From: Asticcacaulis sp. AC466
Lineage (GTDB): Bacteria; Pseudomonadota; Alphaproteobacteria; Caulobacterales; Caulobacteraceae
NCBI RefSeq assembly: GCF_000495815.1
Contig: NZ_AWGE01000001.1
Span: 806,001 to 870,000 of the forward strand
Direction of reading: 5' to 3'
DNA: 64,000 nt
This document shows positions 54,307 to 63,133 of the stretch, one piece after another. Numbering within the stretch: the first letter of the stretch is position 1; each line of letters starts with the position of its first letter. The position numbers and the translations under genes are program-made. The notes under the pieces are model-generated. The model saw nothing but the letters and a program-made list of their open reading frames with translations. It was not told the DNA's origin and searched no databases.

Positions 54307-55485
54307 TTATTCGCGCAGGGACTTCACCAGATTGAACACCATGGTCTTCGCGGGATCGTCATGGCCTTCCTGCGCCAAATTGTAGAGGGTCTGCATGACT
54401 TCCTCAGCGATTGGCTCGACATGAGCCTGATTGACCACTTCGAAAATACCCGGCAGCACCAGCTCGCGAATTTCGTTGTCGTCGACCAGGGCTTCGGTGA
54501 TCTTTTCACCCTCGCGCAGGCCGGTGAAGCTGATCTTGATGTCCTTGTCCGGTCGCAGGCCGTATAGACGGATCATGCGAGTGGCCAGGTCATATATCTT
54601 GACTGGCTTGCCCATTTCCAGAATGTACAGGCCGGATTTATGCTCTGGCGTGCGCGCGTTGTTCATGGCCGCCGTCAGCACCAGCTGGACGGCCTCGAAG
54701 ATGGTCATGAAATAGCGTTCGACTTCGCGGTCGGTCAGGGTGATCGGTCCGCCGCGCTCGATCTGCGATTTGAACAGAGGCACGACGGAGCCGGTCGAGC
54801 CCAGCACATTGCCGAAGCGCACGACGCAAGCCTGATGCGTATCGGAAATCTGGGTGCGGATCAGGTGCTCGGCCAGCCGCTTGGTGGCGCCCATCAGCGA
54901 CGACGGCGCGACCGCCTTGTCCGACGAAATCAGGACCAGTTGCTGTACGCCCGCCGCCTTGGCGGCGTCGATGACATATTGCGTGCCCAGTACATTGGTC
55001 AGCACGCTTTCGCTCGGATTCATCTCGACCATCGGCACATGCTTCAGGGCAGCGGCGTGGAAGATGACGTCGGGCTTTTGTGCTGCGACCAAGGCAGCAA
55101 TACGTTCCTTGCGGCGGACGCTGCACAGGAACGGGCGGGCACGGTCGCCGGCGCCGTTTTTGGGAAAGGTCTCGCGGATGGCGCGGTCGATTTCGTACAG
55201 CGCTAATTCGGAATGGTCGATCAGCGAAACGTGCGCCGCGCCAAGCGTCAACACCTGCTTGCAAATTTCAGATCCGATCGAACCGCCGGCGCCGGTAACC
55301 AGAATACGTTTACCGGCATAGAAGTTTTTCAAGCCCTGCGTGTCCAGTTCAACCTGCGGACGGTGAAGGAGCACCTTGAAAGAGGCGGGATCGCTTGGGT
55401 CAGGCAGAGGGAGGCTGTTCGGCTTTTTGCCAAAGGCGGCAAGGCGTGACAGGAACCTTAGAAGCCGATAGTTGGACAGACTCAT
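54307..55485 (-). CDS. CapD/FlaA1-type nucleotide-sugar dehydratase
   Basis: A 392-residue SDR enzyme of the CapD/PglF/WbpM C-terminal type, probably a UDP-N-acetylhexosamine 4,6-dehydratase. NAD-binding GAGGSIG is at 65-71; FHAAALKHVPMVEMNPSE, SSDKAVAPSSLMGATKR (Ser-Met-Lys version of the active site) and RFGNVLGSTGSVVPLFKSQIERGGPITLTD follow. It lacks the N-terminal membrane half of full-length WbpM/CapD, so it is a soluble short form. It starts a route to modified sugars for surface polysaccharide or protein glycosylation. No partner sugar genes are adjacent. Confidence 0.88.
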   Translation of the reverse strand: MSLSNYRLLRFLSRLAAFGKKPNSLPLPDPSDPASFKVLLHRPQVELDTQGLKNFYAGKRILVTGAGGSIGSEICKQVLTLGAAHVSLIDHSELALYEIDRAIRETFPKNGAGDRARPFLCSVRRKERIAALVAAQKPDVIFHAAALKHVPMVEMNPSESVLTNVLGTQYVIDAAKAAGVQQLVLISSDKAVAPSSLMGATKRLAEHLIRTQISDTHQACVVRFGNVLGSTGSVVPLFKSQIERGGPITLTDREVERYFMTIFEAVQLVLTAAMNNARTPEHKSGLYILEMGKPVKIYDLATRMIRLYGLRPDKDIKISFTGLREGEKITEALVDDNEIRELVLPGIFEVVNQAHVEPIAEEVMQTLYNLAQEGHDDPAKTMVFNLVKSLRE

Positions 55486-55604
55486 TGATATTCCGACAAG
55501 CAGATAAGACGCACGTATTGAGCGTGTTATGGTTGTTTTAGCAAGCGCAAACGCGCACCGTTTGAAAAATTTCACAACTCTTGGCGCGTCATGATGTTAA
55601 GACT

Positions 55605-55841
55605 ATGACCATGATCGATATTTTATTCTTTGGCCGGATCGCGGACATAATGGGCAGGCGTCGCCTGAGTCTCGACCTGCCGGAGGGTGGGTTATCATTG
55701 CTGGCCTTACGTGCGCAACTGTTTACCCCCCATGGTGATGTGACGCCGCTGATGAGCGTCAACCAGCAGGTCGAAAGTGGCGACCGGCCATTGAGCGATG
55801 GTGACGAGGTGGCCTTCTTTTCGGTATTTTCCGGTGGATAA
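55605..55841 (+). CDS. moaD: Molybdopterin synthase small subunit MoaD
   Basis: A 78-residue ubiquitin-fold sulfur carrier ending in Gly-Gly (FSVFSGG), the thiocarboxylate site. MIDILFFGRIADIMGRRRLSLDL and the acidic DGDEVAFF are typical. Start at 55605 or Met at 55611; no clear ribosome site distinguishes them. MoaE begins 4 bases later. Confidence 0.9.
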   Translation: MTMIDILFFGRIADIMGRRRLSLDLPEGGLSLLALRAQLFTPHGDVTPLMSVNQQVESGDRPLSDGDEVAFFSVFSGG

Positions 55842-55845
55842 GTCG

Positions 55846-56304
55846 GTGTGCGATATTCGTTTGATCGATGGACCCTTCGAGCCTGCGCAGGTCCATACCG
55901 ACTTCCTGGCACGCTTTGGTGCTTACGGCGCCGTAACCGCCTTCACCGGCGTTGTGCGAGGCGACGCGACCGGCCAGGCTGTCGATTATCTTTATCTCGA
56001 CTGGTATCCTGGTATGACGGAAGCGTCGCTTCTGGCCATAGGCGAGGCGGCGGCAGCGCGGTTCGAGGTACGTGCGCTCTGTATTCATCATCGCTGCGGG
56101 CGGATTGATGCGGGCGAGCCGGTTGTCTTCGTGGCTGCGGCCGCGGCCCATCGGCGCGCGACGTTCGAGGCTGCCGACTACATGATGGACCGCTTGAAAT
56201 CGGAAGCGGCCTTCTGGAAGCGGGAAGTCGGGGAAACGGTTGATCGCTGGGTGGAGCCGACCGCGCGCGACGCAGAGGATCTTAAACGTTGGAGCAAGAC
56301 ATGA
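55846..56304 (+). CDS. moaE: Molybdopterin synthase catalytic subunit MoaE
   Basis: A 152-residue protein forming molybdopterin synthase with Moa[49 protein letters not shown] and [14 protein letters not shown] (catalytic Lys) are all present. I choose the GTG at 55846, 4 bases after the moaD stop, because family sequence (DIRLIDGPF) begins there and GTGGATAA could serve as a ribosome site. Confidence 0.93.
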   Translation: MCDIRLIDGPFEPAQVHTDFLARFGAYGAVTAFTGVVRGDATGQAVDYLYLDWYPGMTEASLLAIGEAAAARFEVRALCIHHRCGRIDAGEPVVFVAAAAAHRRATFEAADYMMDRLKSEAAFWKREVGETVDRWVEPTARDAEDLKRWSKT

Positions 56305-56768
56305 GCGAACTGAGTCACCTGGATGATGCCGGACGGGCGCGCATGGTCGATGTGTCGGACAAGGCGGTCACCGCGAGGGTTGCCCGAGCCGAGGGCTGTT
56401 TGATCTGCGCGGCTGCCACAGTGGATATGGTCGTCGCGGGCACGACGCCGAAAGGTGCGGTGATATCTACGGCTGAATTGGCGGGCATCATGGCAGCCAA
56501 ACAGACGGCGAACCTGATTCCTCTATGCCACCCCTTGGCGCTAAGCCAAGTGGCCGTTACCATCACGGTCGATCATGCCTTACCGGGCTTCAGGATCGCC
56601 TCCGAGGTCAAGACGACGTCGCAGACCGGCGTGGAAATGGAGGCGCTGATGGCGGTGAGCATCGCTGCGCTGACGCTTTATGACATGCTGAAGGCGGTCG
56701 ATAGGGGTATGCGCATCGAAGGTATCGCCGTTACTGCCAAGCAGGGCGGCAAATCCAACTGGGTTTAG
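56301..56768 (+). CDS. moaC: Cyclic pyranopterin monophosphate synthase MoaC
   Basis: A 155-residue enzyme of molybdenum-cofactor synthesis. Conserved segments include MVDVSDK near the start, LIPLCHPL (Cys76-His77), [28 protein letters not shown] and the C-terminal [13 protein letters not shown] overlap couples it to moaE. moaA is not in the window. Confidence 0.96.
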   Translation: MSELSHLDDAGRARMVDVSDKAVTARVARAEGCLICAAATVDMVVAGTTPKGAVISTAELAGIMAAKQTANLIPLCHPLALSQVAVTITVDHALPGFRIASEVKTTSQTGVEMEALMAVSIAALTLYDMLKAVDRGMRIEGIAVTAKQGGKSNWV

Positions 56769-56787
56769 GCTCTACGGGGCAAAAAGA

Positions 56788-56830
56788 AACGCAGAGACCA
56801 TAGGTCCTTGTGGTCCTTGGCCTCTGCGTT
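56788..56830 (-). terminator. Terminator between moaC and the BtuB-like gene
   Basis: Perfect 9-bp arms AACGCAGAG (56788-56796) / CTCTGCGTT (56822-56830). Read on the minus strand the stem runs into TTTCTTTTTG, so it ends the receptor transcript; it may also stop moa transcription. Confidence 0.7.
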
Positions 56831-56902
56831 GAGGTATAGCTCGAATAGCTGCGGTTTAGCCAATTTGCTGCGCCGCACAAAATCAAACCTGCTGTAATGT
56901 TC

Positions 56903-58834
56903 TTAAAACAAACGTGTGTGGATACCGATCCAGACGCGGCGGCCGACCTGACCGTAGTTGGCGGCGGTTTCATAGCGGGTATCGCCGACGTTTTCGATAC
57001 GGCCGTAGAGGCTGATCCGCTCATTGAGCGCATAGTCGGCGCGCAGATCGATTAGGCCATAGCTCTTGAGAAGGGTGGCATTGTAGACATCGTCGAACCG
57101 GTCGCTGGCATAGCGCGCGCCGGCGCTGAGGCTCAGCTGCGCGGTAGCGATCCAGGTCATATCGATGCTGCCCAATTGCCGGGGTATACGCGGCAGGCGA
57201 TTGCCAAGGAACCCGGCCGAGCGGTTTTCCGTATGCAGGAAGCTGTAATTGCCACGCAGGGATAGGGTCTCGCTAAAGGCATATGCGCCTTCCAGCTCGA
57301 TACCGCGTGCCTCGGTCCGGGCGATATTGGCATAGTAGCCATAAGGGCGGGTGGGGCACAGGCCGATGGTCGGGTCGGCATAACAGCCGGAGAAGAAGTC
57401 GATCTGGTCATCGACCCGGCGTGTGAAGGCGGTAACGCCGAACTGTCCCTTTTCGAAAGTGTAATCGACGCCGGCGTCCAGGGTGACGGCAGTTTCCGGC
57501 TTGAGGTCGGTGTTGCCGTAATCGCTGTAAAGTTGATACAGGCTTGGCACCTTTACACCCTGGCCAGCGCTGGCGTGCAGACGGACCTGGTCGGTGACTG
57601 GCACGCTGACGCTCAACTGGGCTATATCCTGGCCGCCAAAGCTGGAGGCGTCGTCGTGACGCAGGCTCAGGGCCGTCGAAACCGCGCCAAAATCGTGGCT
57701 GAGCTGACCGTAGAGGCTCGACAGGTTGGACGACGCCTTTTGCGGCGTGGGGTTGGGGTCCCAAGAGGCCGGCGAGGCAGTCTGCATGGTATCGCGCTCA
57801 TACCTTAGGCCGCCGAGCAGGCGGGTCTGCGGCGTCAGGCGATAGGTGACGTGATAGTCGGCCGACTGGATATGACCGGTGGCGACAAAGTTTGCCGTAT
57901 GATCCGGATTGAAATCGTGGCGATCATTGTCGGTCTCGCTGATCGACAGGGTCTGCTCCCCAGCGGCGAAGCGATGGGTGATGGCCAAAACGTTCATTGT
58001 GGTGTCGGTCTTGCCGAAATCGCCGGTATCGGCGAAGGCGTAGAGCGGCGCGGGGAAACCATCATAGTCGTTTCGGCTGTGGACCTTACTGGAGAAGGCC
58101 TTCACGGTCAGGGTATCGGTCAGGGCATAGCTCAGCTTGCCGCTGAGGGTGGTCTGGCCGAAGCCGTCCTTTTCCGTGCCGCCGGCGAAGGCGGAAACGC
58201 CACGATCGTTTTGAGTGCTGCCATAGACGCGCCATGACAATTTGCCGACCTGGCCGCCGAGGCCGAGGCGGGCCGTACCATATTCATCGAACCCTTCCAC
58301 GCGCAGATCGCCTTCCAGGGCTTGTGACGGCGCGCGGCTGGTGATGCTGACCACGCCGCCAAGGGCACCGGATCCCCAAAGGGTGGATAGAGGGCCGCGC
58401 AGGACTTCGATACGGGCGGCGTCGTCTGTACTGAGCAGGCCCAGATTGGTGCCGCCACCGACTTGAGAGGGGTCATTGAGGCGTACGCCGTCAAGCAGGT
58501 ACAGGGTATGATCGCCGCCGGCGCCGCGGATGGAAGTCGTGGCCGCCTGGCCCGGACCGCCATTGCGCGACAGGCTGAGGTCGGTGGTGCGCGCCAGCAG
58601 GTCGGAAATTTGCAGGGATTGATAGGTGCGAATATCCGAATCCGTCAGCACATCGACGCTTTGACCCAATTTTGACACGGGGAGGTTTTCCCGTGTGATG
58701 GAGACGACGACTTCGGTAGGCGCTTCATCGGCAAGGGCCAGGCCAGGAAACATAAGGCTCGGAAGTGTCAGGCCGGGTATGGTCAGGACAAACACAGAAG
58801 CCTTGATCAGCAAAAGGTTTTTGCGGTTTAACAT
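56903..58834 (-). CDS. btuB: BtuB-like TonB-dependent cobalamin receptor
   Basis: A 643-residue outer-membrane receptor. A signal sequence (about 1-35) is followed by a TonB-box-like EVVVSITRE, plug (SLQISDLLARTTDLSLSRNGGPGQAATTSIRGAGGDHTLYLLDGVRLNDPS...IEVLRGPLSTLWGSGALGGVVSITS) and a barrel ending in the terminal aromatic THTRLF-type strand. The plug resembles BtuB closely. The cobalamin riboswitch upstream makes vitamin B12 or cobinamide the likely ligand. The ATG at 58834 precedes the hydrophobic signal. Confidence 0.9.
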   Translation of the reverse strand: MLNRKNLLLIKASVFVLTIPGLTLPSLMFPGLALADEAPTEVVVSITRENLPVSKLGQSVDVLTDSDIRTYQSLQISDLLARTTDLSLSRNGGPGQAATTSIRGAGGDHTLYLLDGVRLNDPSQVGGGTNLGLLSTDDAARIEVLRGPLSTLWGSGALGGVVSITSRAPSQALEGDLRVEGFDEYGTARLGLGGQVGKLSWRVYGSTQNDRGVSAFAGGTEKDGFGQTTLSGKLSYALTDTLTVKAFSSKVHSRNDYDGFPAPLYAFADTGDFGKTDTTMNVLAITHRFAAGEQTLSISETDNDRHDFNPDHTANFVATGHIQSADYHVTYRLTPQTRLLGGLRYERDTMQTASPASWDPNPTPQKASSNLSSLYGQLSHDFGAVSTALSLRHDDASSFGGQDIAQLSVSVPVTDQVRLHASAGQGVKVPSLYQLYSDYGNTDLKPETAVTLDAGVDYTFEKGQFGVTAFTRRVDDQIDFFSGCYADPTIGLCPTRPYGYYANIARTEARGIELEGAYAFSETLSLRGNYSFLHTENRSAGFLGNRLPRIPRQLGSIDMTWIATAQLSLSAGARYASDRFDDVYNATLLKSYGLIDLRADYALNERISLYGRIENVGDTRYETAANYGQVGRRVWIGIHTRLF

Positions 58835-59002
58835 ACGTAAAACAGTCTTTCGGTCAGAAACGAAAGCCGCAAGCGCACACGACAAAGCCTGCGCCTTCAC
58901 GGCTCACAAAGCATCGTCTCTCGGGGGGTAGACGCCACCGTGCGGGCACGGGGCTTCGATCTCCGCTCGCGCTGCACTTCCCGGCCACGCAAAGGACGAC
59001 AG

Positions 59003-59157
59003 CCAAGGCAGGTCTCCTGACTCGCGCCTCTGACGCTCGCAACGTCTTCCCGGCGGACCAGTGACATCTGTTGCAAAGCTCGGCGCTTACAGTTGCGGGG
59101 ACAGTTCGGGAGTTACACCCGATTCCCTATTATCCCGCGGATCAGCGCGGGCACCTT
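59003..59157 (-). ncRNA. Cobalamin (B12) riboswitch
   Basis: Read on the minus strand: GGTGCCCGC, AATAGGGAA, GGGTGTAACTCCC, the B12-box-like core CCCCGCAACTGT, the CACTGG...CCGGGAAG arms and the closing GAGTCAGGAGACCTGCC occur in the order of the cobalamin family. It lies about 170 bases upstream of the BtuB-like start, within the 420-bp gap 58835-59254, which holds no gene. Cobalamin should reduce expression of the receptor. Confidence 0.93.
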
Positions 59158-59254
59158 TGGCACGCGGCGGGATTAGGGCGTATGTTGCGGCGCGTCAAGC
59201 TTTTAGGCGAAGCCATGGGCAGATAGCCCTGAGGTAGGACGCTGCGCATCGGCC

Positions 59255-60574
59255 TTAGCCGTTGAGGCGGACAACCGTGACGACCTTGTTGAACAGGGCT
59301 TGCATGGCTTCGGAAATGCCCTGACTGGGGCTGACTTCGAAATACAGGCCGGGTGAGGCGCAGGCCTGCATCTGGGTCGCCAGTTGGGATGGTGCCGCTA
59401 CATATTTGGCCAACCAACTGTTGTAAAAGCTGTTGGTCGGCAGCGGAAGGTAAGTGGTGTACAGCACGGCGATGCGTATGCCGCGTGCCTTTATCGCCGC
59501 GCATTGGGTGGTGTCAAGCGGCGTGATGCGACGGCAGGTGTTGCCATTTGTATAATTGCAATCGTACGAATCATTGGCCCCATCGCTCACCATGAACAGG
59601 ACTTTTTGCGGTGCAGCAGCCGTTAAACCGTCACCAGGCGCGGGAATAAGGTTATTCATGCTGGTCAGGGTCGATTTGAAATTCGTCTGACGATCGGAAT
59701 TATATCCCGCATAGGGCATGACCATAAGGTCGATCTTGGCGGCGTTGCTGGCCGATTGAACCAGATCGGTGGTCAGGGCGCTGACTTGATAGGCTGTGGG
59801 ATTTTGCGCGTCTATGGTGTCGGCCGACAGACCGAAATCATAGATGGCCATGCGGAACTGATTGGCCATTGTTTGGTTCTGTCCCGCCTTGGTCATCAGG
59901 TTTTGAGTCGCCTGGCGCACCACGTCGATGCGCGTTGTGACGCCCAGCTTCTTCGCCTTTGTGTAATAATCCTTGCCCTCCATGTCCTTCTGATGGCAGG
60001 CGAAGGCGCACTTGTCGGACGTATTGGCGACCATCTTATTGATGTCGGCGGTCGTAGCGCCGACGCCCATGGACGGGCTGTTGTCGAGGAGGAGATAGAA
60101 ATCGATATAGGGCGGGATGGTTGTGATCGATTTGGATGTGACGGCAATGGGCAAGGCGCTAAAACCTAAGACGCCGAGCATTAAAGGTTTGAAAGTGCCT
60201 GTCGCCGTTACGGTGGACGTCAGGGTATTGGTCGTCTTGATGACGGTGGCGCTGGCCATCATCCCGGTCAGATCAGTCGTGTTTTGCATGCCGGACTTGA
60301 ACATAGTGATTGCCTGCGTTTCACCGACGGCGATTTCACCCGAACCGATCTGAGTGCTGGCTTTGAAAGCCATGGAATTGATGGCGACCGCGCCGACGCT
60401 CGCCACGTCGGCGGCGTCCTGCATTTCATTGCGCAGTTGCAGCATACGGTTGAAATCAATCGCGCCGCCCACGGACAGGACGATAACAGGTATCGCGAAA
60501 GCGACGATGATGGCCACATTGCCTCTGACATTGCGCCAGATATCGCCCTGGATGGAAAATCGTCTTCCGAACAT
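59255..60574 (-). CDS. TadG-like pilus assembly protein with VWA domain
   Basis: A 439-residue protein. N-terminal TadE/G-type segment GNVAIIVAFAIPVIVLSVGGAIDF is a TM anchor preceded by basic residues; DAADVASVGAV follows as in TadG. A von Willebrand A domain starts at YLLLDNSPSMG (MIDAS DxSxS) and continues to FMVSDGANDS. It probably sits in the inner membrane with the domain in the periplasm. The rest of a tad locus is not in the window. Start at 60574 or an ATG 36 bases upstream. Confidence 0.87.
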   Translation of the reverse strand: MFGRRFSIQGDIWRNVRGNVAIIVAFAIPVIVLSVGGAIDFNRMLQLRNEMQDAADVASVGAVAINSMAFKASTQIGSGEIAVGETQAITMFKSGMQNTTDLTGMMASATVIKTTNTLTSTVTATGTFKPLMLGVLGFSALPIAVTSKSITTIPPYIDFYLLLDNSPSMGVGATTADINKMVANTSDKCAFACHQKDMEGKDYYTKAKKLGVTTRIDVVRQATQNLMTKAGQNQTMANQFRMAIYDFGLSADTIDAQNPTAYQVSALTTDLVQSASNAAKIDLMVMPYAGYNSDRQTNFKSTLTSMNNLIPAPGDGLTAAAPQKVLFMVSDGANDSYDCNYTNGNTCRRITPLDTTQCAAIKARGIRIAVLYTTYLPLPTNSFYNSWLAKYVAAPSQLATQMQACASPGLYFEVSPSQGISEAMQALFNKVVTVVRLNG

Positions 60575-60649
60575 GTGAATGCCTGACTGAAATGCAAACT
60601 TTCCAGACACTCTCTCACAACAGGCTTAATCGCCCGCTAATCGCCGGCA

Positions 60650-60931
60650 CTATTTTTGCGTGGCTTCCTGCGGTGTAAGGGTCTGCAGGCTGAGGGCGTG
60701 GACGGGGCCGGCGAGTTCGTCCGCCAGAGCCGTATTTATCAATCGTTGACGGGCGACGCGATTAAGCCCGATAAAGGCTTCGGACACGATGCGCACGGAA
60801 AAATGACTTTCTCCCTCTTCACGCGCGCCCGCATGTCCACTATGTTTGGCGCTGTCGTCGTTGATATCCAATTGCTGCGGGGCGAAAGCCTGGTTGAGCT
60901 TCGCTTTCAGGCGGTCGGCTACGATTCCCAT
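60650..60931 (-). CDS. bolA: BolA-family protein
   Basis: A 93-residue BolA protein, a monothiol-glutaredoxin partner in iron-sulfur handling and stress. DRLKAKLNQAFAPQQLDINDDSAKHSGHAGAREEGESHFSVRIVSEAFIGLNRVARQRLINTALADEL has the class-defining HSGH and FxGxxRVxRQR. Divergent from the dnaJ-like gene, an arrangement common in alphaproteobacteria. Confidence 0.93.
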   Translation of the reverse strand: MGIVADRLKAKLNQAFAPQQLDINDDSAKHSGHAGAREEGESHFSVRIVSEAFIGLNRVARQRLINTALADELAGPVHALSLQTLTPQEATQK

Positions 60932-61002
60932 ATTCTGCCTCACTTGTTGGGTATGGAATGGATATCAGCTTCTTTTAAGATTTAGGGATCATATTTCAAG
61001 GT

Positions 61003-61668
61003 ATGAGCGAAGGATTTAAGTACAAGCCGCGTCTCGGCATGGATATGCGCATTCGTCCGCCAAAGGAAGGCGAGGAGAAAACGCGCCGTCCGGAGGACGA
61101 TGTCCTGCATCTCAAGCCTGGCGAAAAGCCTTGCGAATGGCCGGAGTGCCACAAGGCCGCGACGGCCCGCGCGCCCAAATCGCGCGAGATGATGAATGAA
61201 TATTATAATTTCTGCCTCAACCATGCGGCCGAATATAACAAGAACTGGAATTTCTTTTCCGGCATGAGCGAAGGCGAGGCCAAGCGTCATCGCGAATCCA
61301 TCGCCACAGGCGACCGCCCGACCTGGGCGTTTCGTGCCTCGCGCGTTAGTCGTGAAGCGGCGAACTTTGCCACCAAGGGCACAAAGGCCGGCGGGTTCTA
61401 CGATCCGCACAGCGTTTTTGGTGCCGGTGCGGCGCCCATCCGCGAGAAGGGGGAGCCCAGCACGCGCCAGTACGGAAAGATCGAGCGCGCGGCGTTTGCC
61501 GACCTCGACCTGGAAGTTGGAGCGACGGCGGAACAGATTCGCGTCCGCTACACTGAAATGCTCAAACGCTGCCATCCCGACAATAACGGGGGCGATCGTT
61601 CGGCCGAGGACAAGCTCCAGCGTGTGATCAAGGCCTATAAGGTCCTCAAAAAGATGTCCATCGCCTAA
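61003..61668 (+). CDS. DnaJ-domain protein
   Basis: A 221-residue protein with a C-terminal J domain (about 163-219: AFADLDLEVGATAEQIRVRYTEMLKRCHPDNNGGD...AYKVLKK), containing the HPD motif that stimulates Hsp70 ATPase. The N-terminal 150 residues include CEWPECHKAA...YNFCLNHAAEYN, possibly a metal-binding Cys pair region. No G/F or zinc-finger regions of full DnaJ. Specialised co-chaperone; client unknown. Confidence 0.9.
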   Translation: MSEGFKYKPRLGMDMRIRPPKEGEEKTRRPEDDVLHLKPGEKPCEWPECHKAATARAPKSREMMNEYYNFCLNHAAEYNKNWNFFSGMSEGEAKRHRESIATGDRPTWAFRASRVSREAANFATKGTKAGGFYDPHSVFGAGAAPIREKGEPSTRQYGKIERAAFADLDLEVGATAEQIRVRYTEMLKRCHPDNNGGDRSAEDKLQRVIKAYKVLKKMSIA

Positions 61669-61698
61669 AATTTGGTATTTGGACCGACAGTGTGTCAT

Positions 61699-61736
61699 GC
61701 GCGGCTTGTATGAATGCAGGCCGCGCTTATCTTTTT
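61699..61736 (+). terminator. Intrinsic terminator after the DnaJ-domain gene
   Basis: GCGCGGC (61699-61705) pairs with GCCGCGC (61720-61726), followed by TTATCTTTTT. Confidence 0.8.
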
Positions 61737-61769
61737 GCTATCCCTCTGGTCACGATTGAGGCGCTCTGA

Positions 61770-62483
61770 CTAAAGGTTGCTGAAAAAGGCGTCCGGTGCC
61801 GCATCGCCACCCGGACGGCGCAGCAGATGAACCTGCATCAGGCGGCGCGGGCGAAACCCCAAACTCTCATAAAGGGTGATGGCAGGCCGGTTGTCAGGCA
61901 GAACGTTGAGAAACGGCACCTTGCCGTCAGCGACAATGCGGCGGCCCATAATCGAGGTGAGGCGTCGCGCGTGCCCTTGGCCCTGATTGTCGGGATGGAC
62001 GCAAATCGCGCTGATTTCTGTAAATCCTTCCGGCTTCATCCTTTCGCCCGCCAAGGCGGCGAGGCGCCCGTCTGCGCGCACACCGATATAGCTGCCCATT
62101 TCCACTGTTCGCCGTGCGAACGGGCCGGGCTTGGTCAGGCTTGTCAGGGCGATCATGTCGTCGACGTCGTCCAGCGTCATAGCCGATGCGTCATCGCCGA
62201 CATCGGCCGGGTGGAAATCGAAGGCCGCCATTTGCAGGCAGGGAAAGCGCACCACCAGGTCGAGTCCGGGCGGCGCGTCCAACGCGTCCGGCGACCACAA
62301 GACGGCCGTATCCCCGTCACTCATGCGCGAAGCCAACACGGGCAGGGCGGAGGGCGCCTCCAGCGCGGCGAACGGCGAGACCTCGGCCGGGTAGCGCAGG
62401 ACTGGGCCATCACCAATGGCGAGGGCGGCATGGCGGCCCGTCAGGGCGGACCAGGCGGGATTATCGAGTGCGGAGATGTCCAT
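61770..62483 (-). CDS. GNAT-family N-acetyltransferase
   Basis: A 237-residue protein with a C-terminal FR47-like GNAT domain; acetyl-CoA motif A is ICVHPDNQGQGHARRL (Q-x-x-G-x-A type) and the closing LYESLGFRPRR is typical. The N-terminal half is a GNAT-like pseudo-domain. Acceptor unknown. Confidence 0.88.
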   Translation of the reverse strand: MDISALDNPAWSALTGRHAALAIGDGPVLRYPAEVSPFAALEAPSALPVLASRMSDGDTAVLWSPDALDAPPGLDLVVRFPCLQMAAFDFHPADVGDDASAMTLDDVDDMIALTSLTKPGPFARRTVEMGSYIGVRADGRLAALAGERMKPEGFTEISAICVHPDNQGQGHARRLTSIMGRRIVADGKVPFLNVLPDNRPAITLYESLGFRPRRLMQVHLLRRPGGDAAPDAFFSNL

Positions 62484-62566
62484 GCCGCGCCCTTTAGCAG
62501 AAAGGTTTCGACTCTGCTGCCGGAATCTGGCTCAACAGGCGGGTTGATTGCACCCAAAGGGAGGAC

Positions 62567-63019
62567 ATGATGACGCAGGTTCTGAAGGGCGGATGCCAGT
62601 GCGGCGCCATCCGTTTCGAAGTCACCGGGCCGCTCGCGGATGCGTCTATTTGTCATTGCCGGATGTGCCAGAAGGCCTTTGGCAATTTTTTCGCGCCGCT
62701 GGTCTCGGTTCGCGGCACCGACTTCCGATGGACCCTGGCCGAGCCGGCGCGTTTCCAGAGCTCCAATCTGGTGCAGCGTGGCTTTTGCCCGGCCTGCGGC
62801 ACGCCCCTGACCTACGAAGCGCCGGACGGCATGGCTGTCGCCATTGGTGCTTTCGATCATCCCGAACGCCTTGAGCCGATCATCCAGTACGGGATTGAAG
62901 GCCGTTTGTCCTATCTTGACCGGCTCAATGACTGGCCGCGCCGTACAACGCTTGAGGATATCGAGGCCGCGCCCTTTCTCGACAAGCTGGTCAGCTATCA
63001 GTATCCGGACGAAGCCTAG
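62567..63019 (+). CDS. GFA family zinc protein
   Basis: A 150-residue protein of the glutathione-dependent formaldehyde-activating (GFA/Mss4-like) family. Zinc cysteines appear as C-x-C (GGCQCGAIRFE), C-x-C-x-x-C (CHCRMC) and C-x-x-C (FCPACGTPL). Catalytic role in most members is unproven. Start may be the second Met at 62570. GGGAGG is upstream. Confidence 0.9.
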   Translation: MMTQVLKGGCQCGAIRFEVTGPLADASICHCRMCQKAFGNFFAPLVSVRGTDFRWTLAEPARFQSSNLVQRGFCPACGTPLTYEAPDGMAVAIGAFDHPERLEPIIQYGIEGRLSYLDRLNDWPRRTTLEDIEAAPFLDKLVSYQYPDEA

Positions 63020-63133
63020 ATCCAAGGGCGTCGACAAAAAACTTTGCTATGGGCGAAATTACGGGTTGTTTCGCCTGCGCTAAAGTCTTAGCTGAAAAGC
63101 CTGATTGTCCGTCGCTGAAAGCCTGAAAATCTC

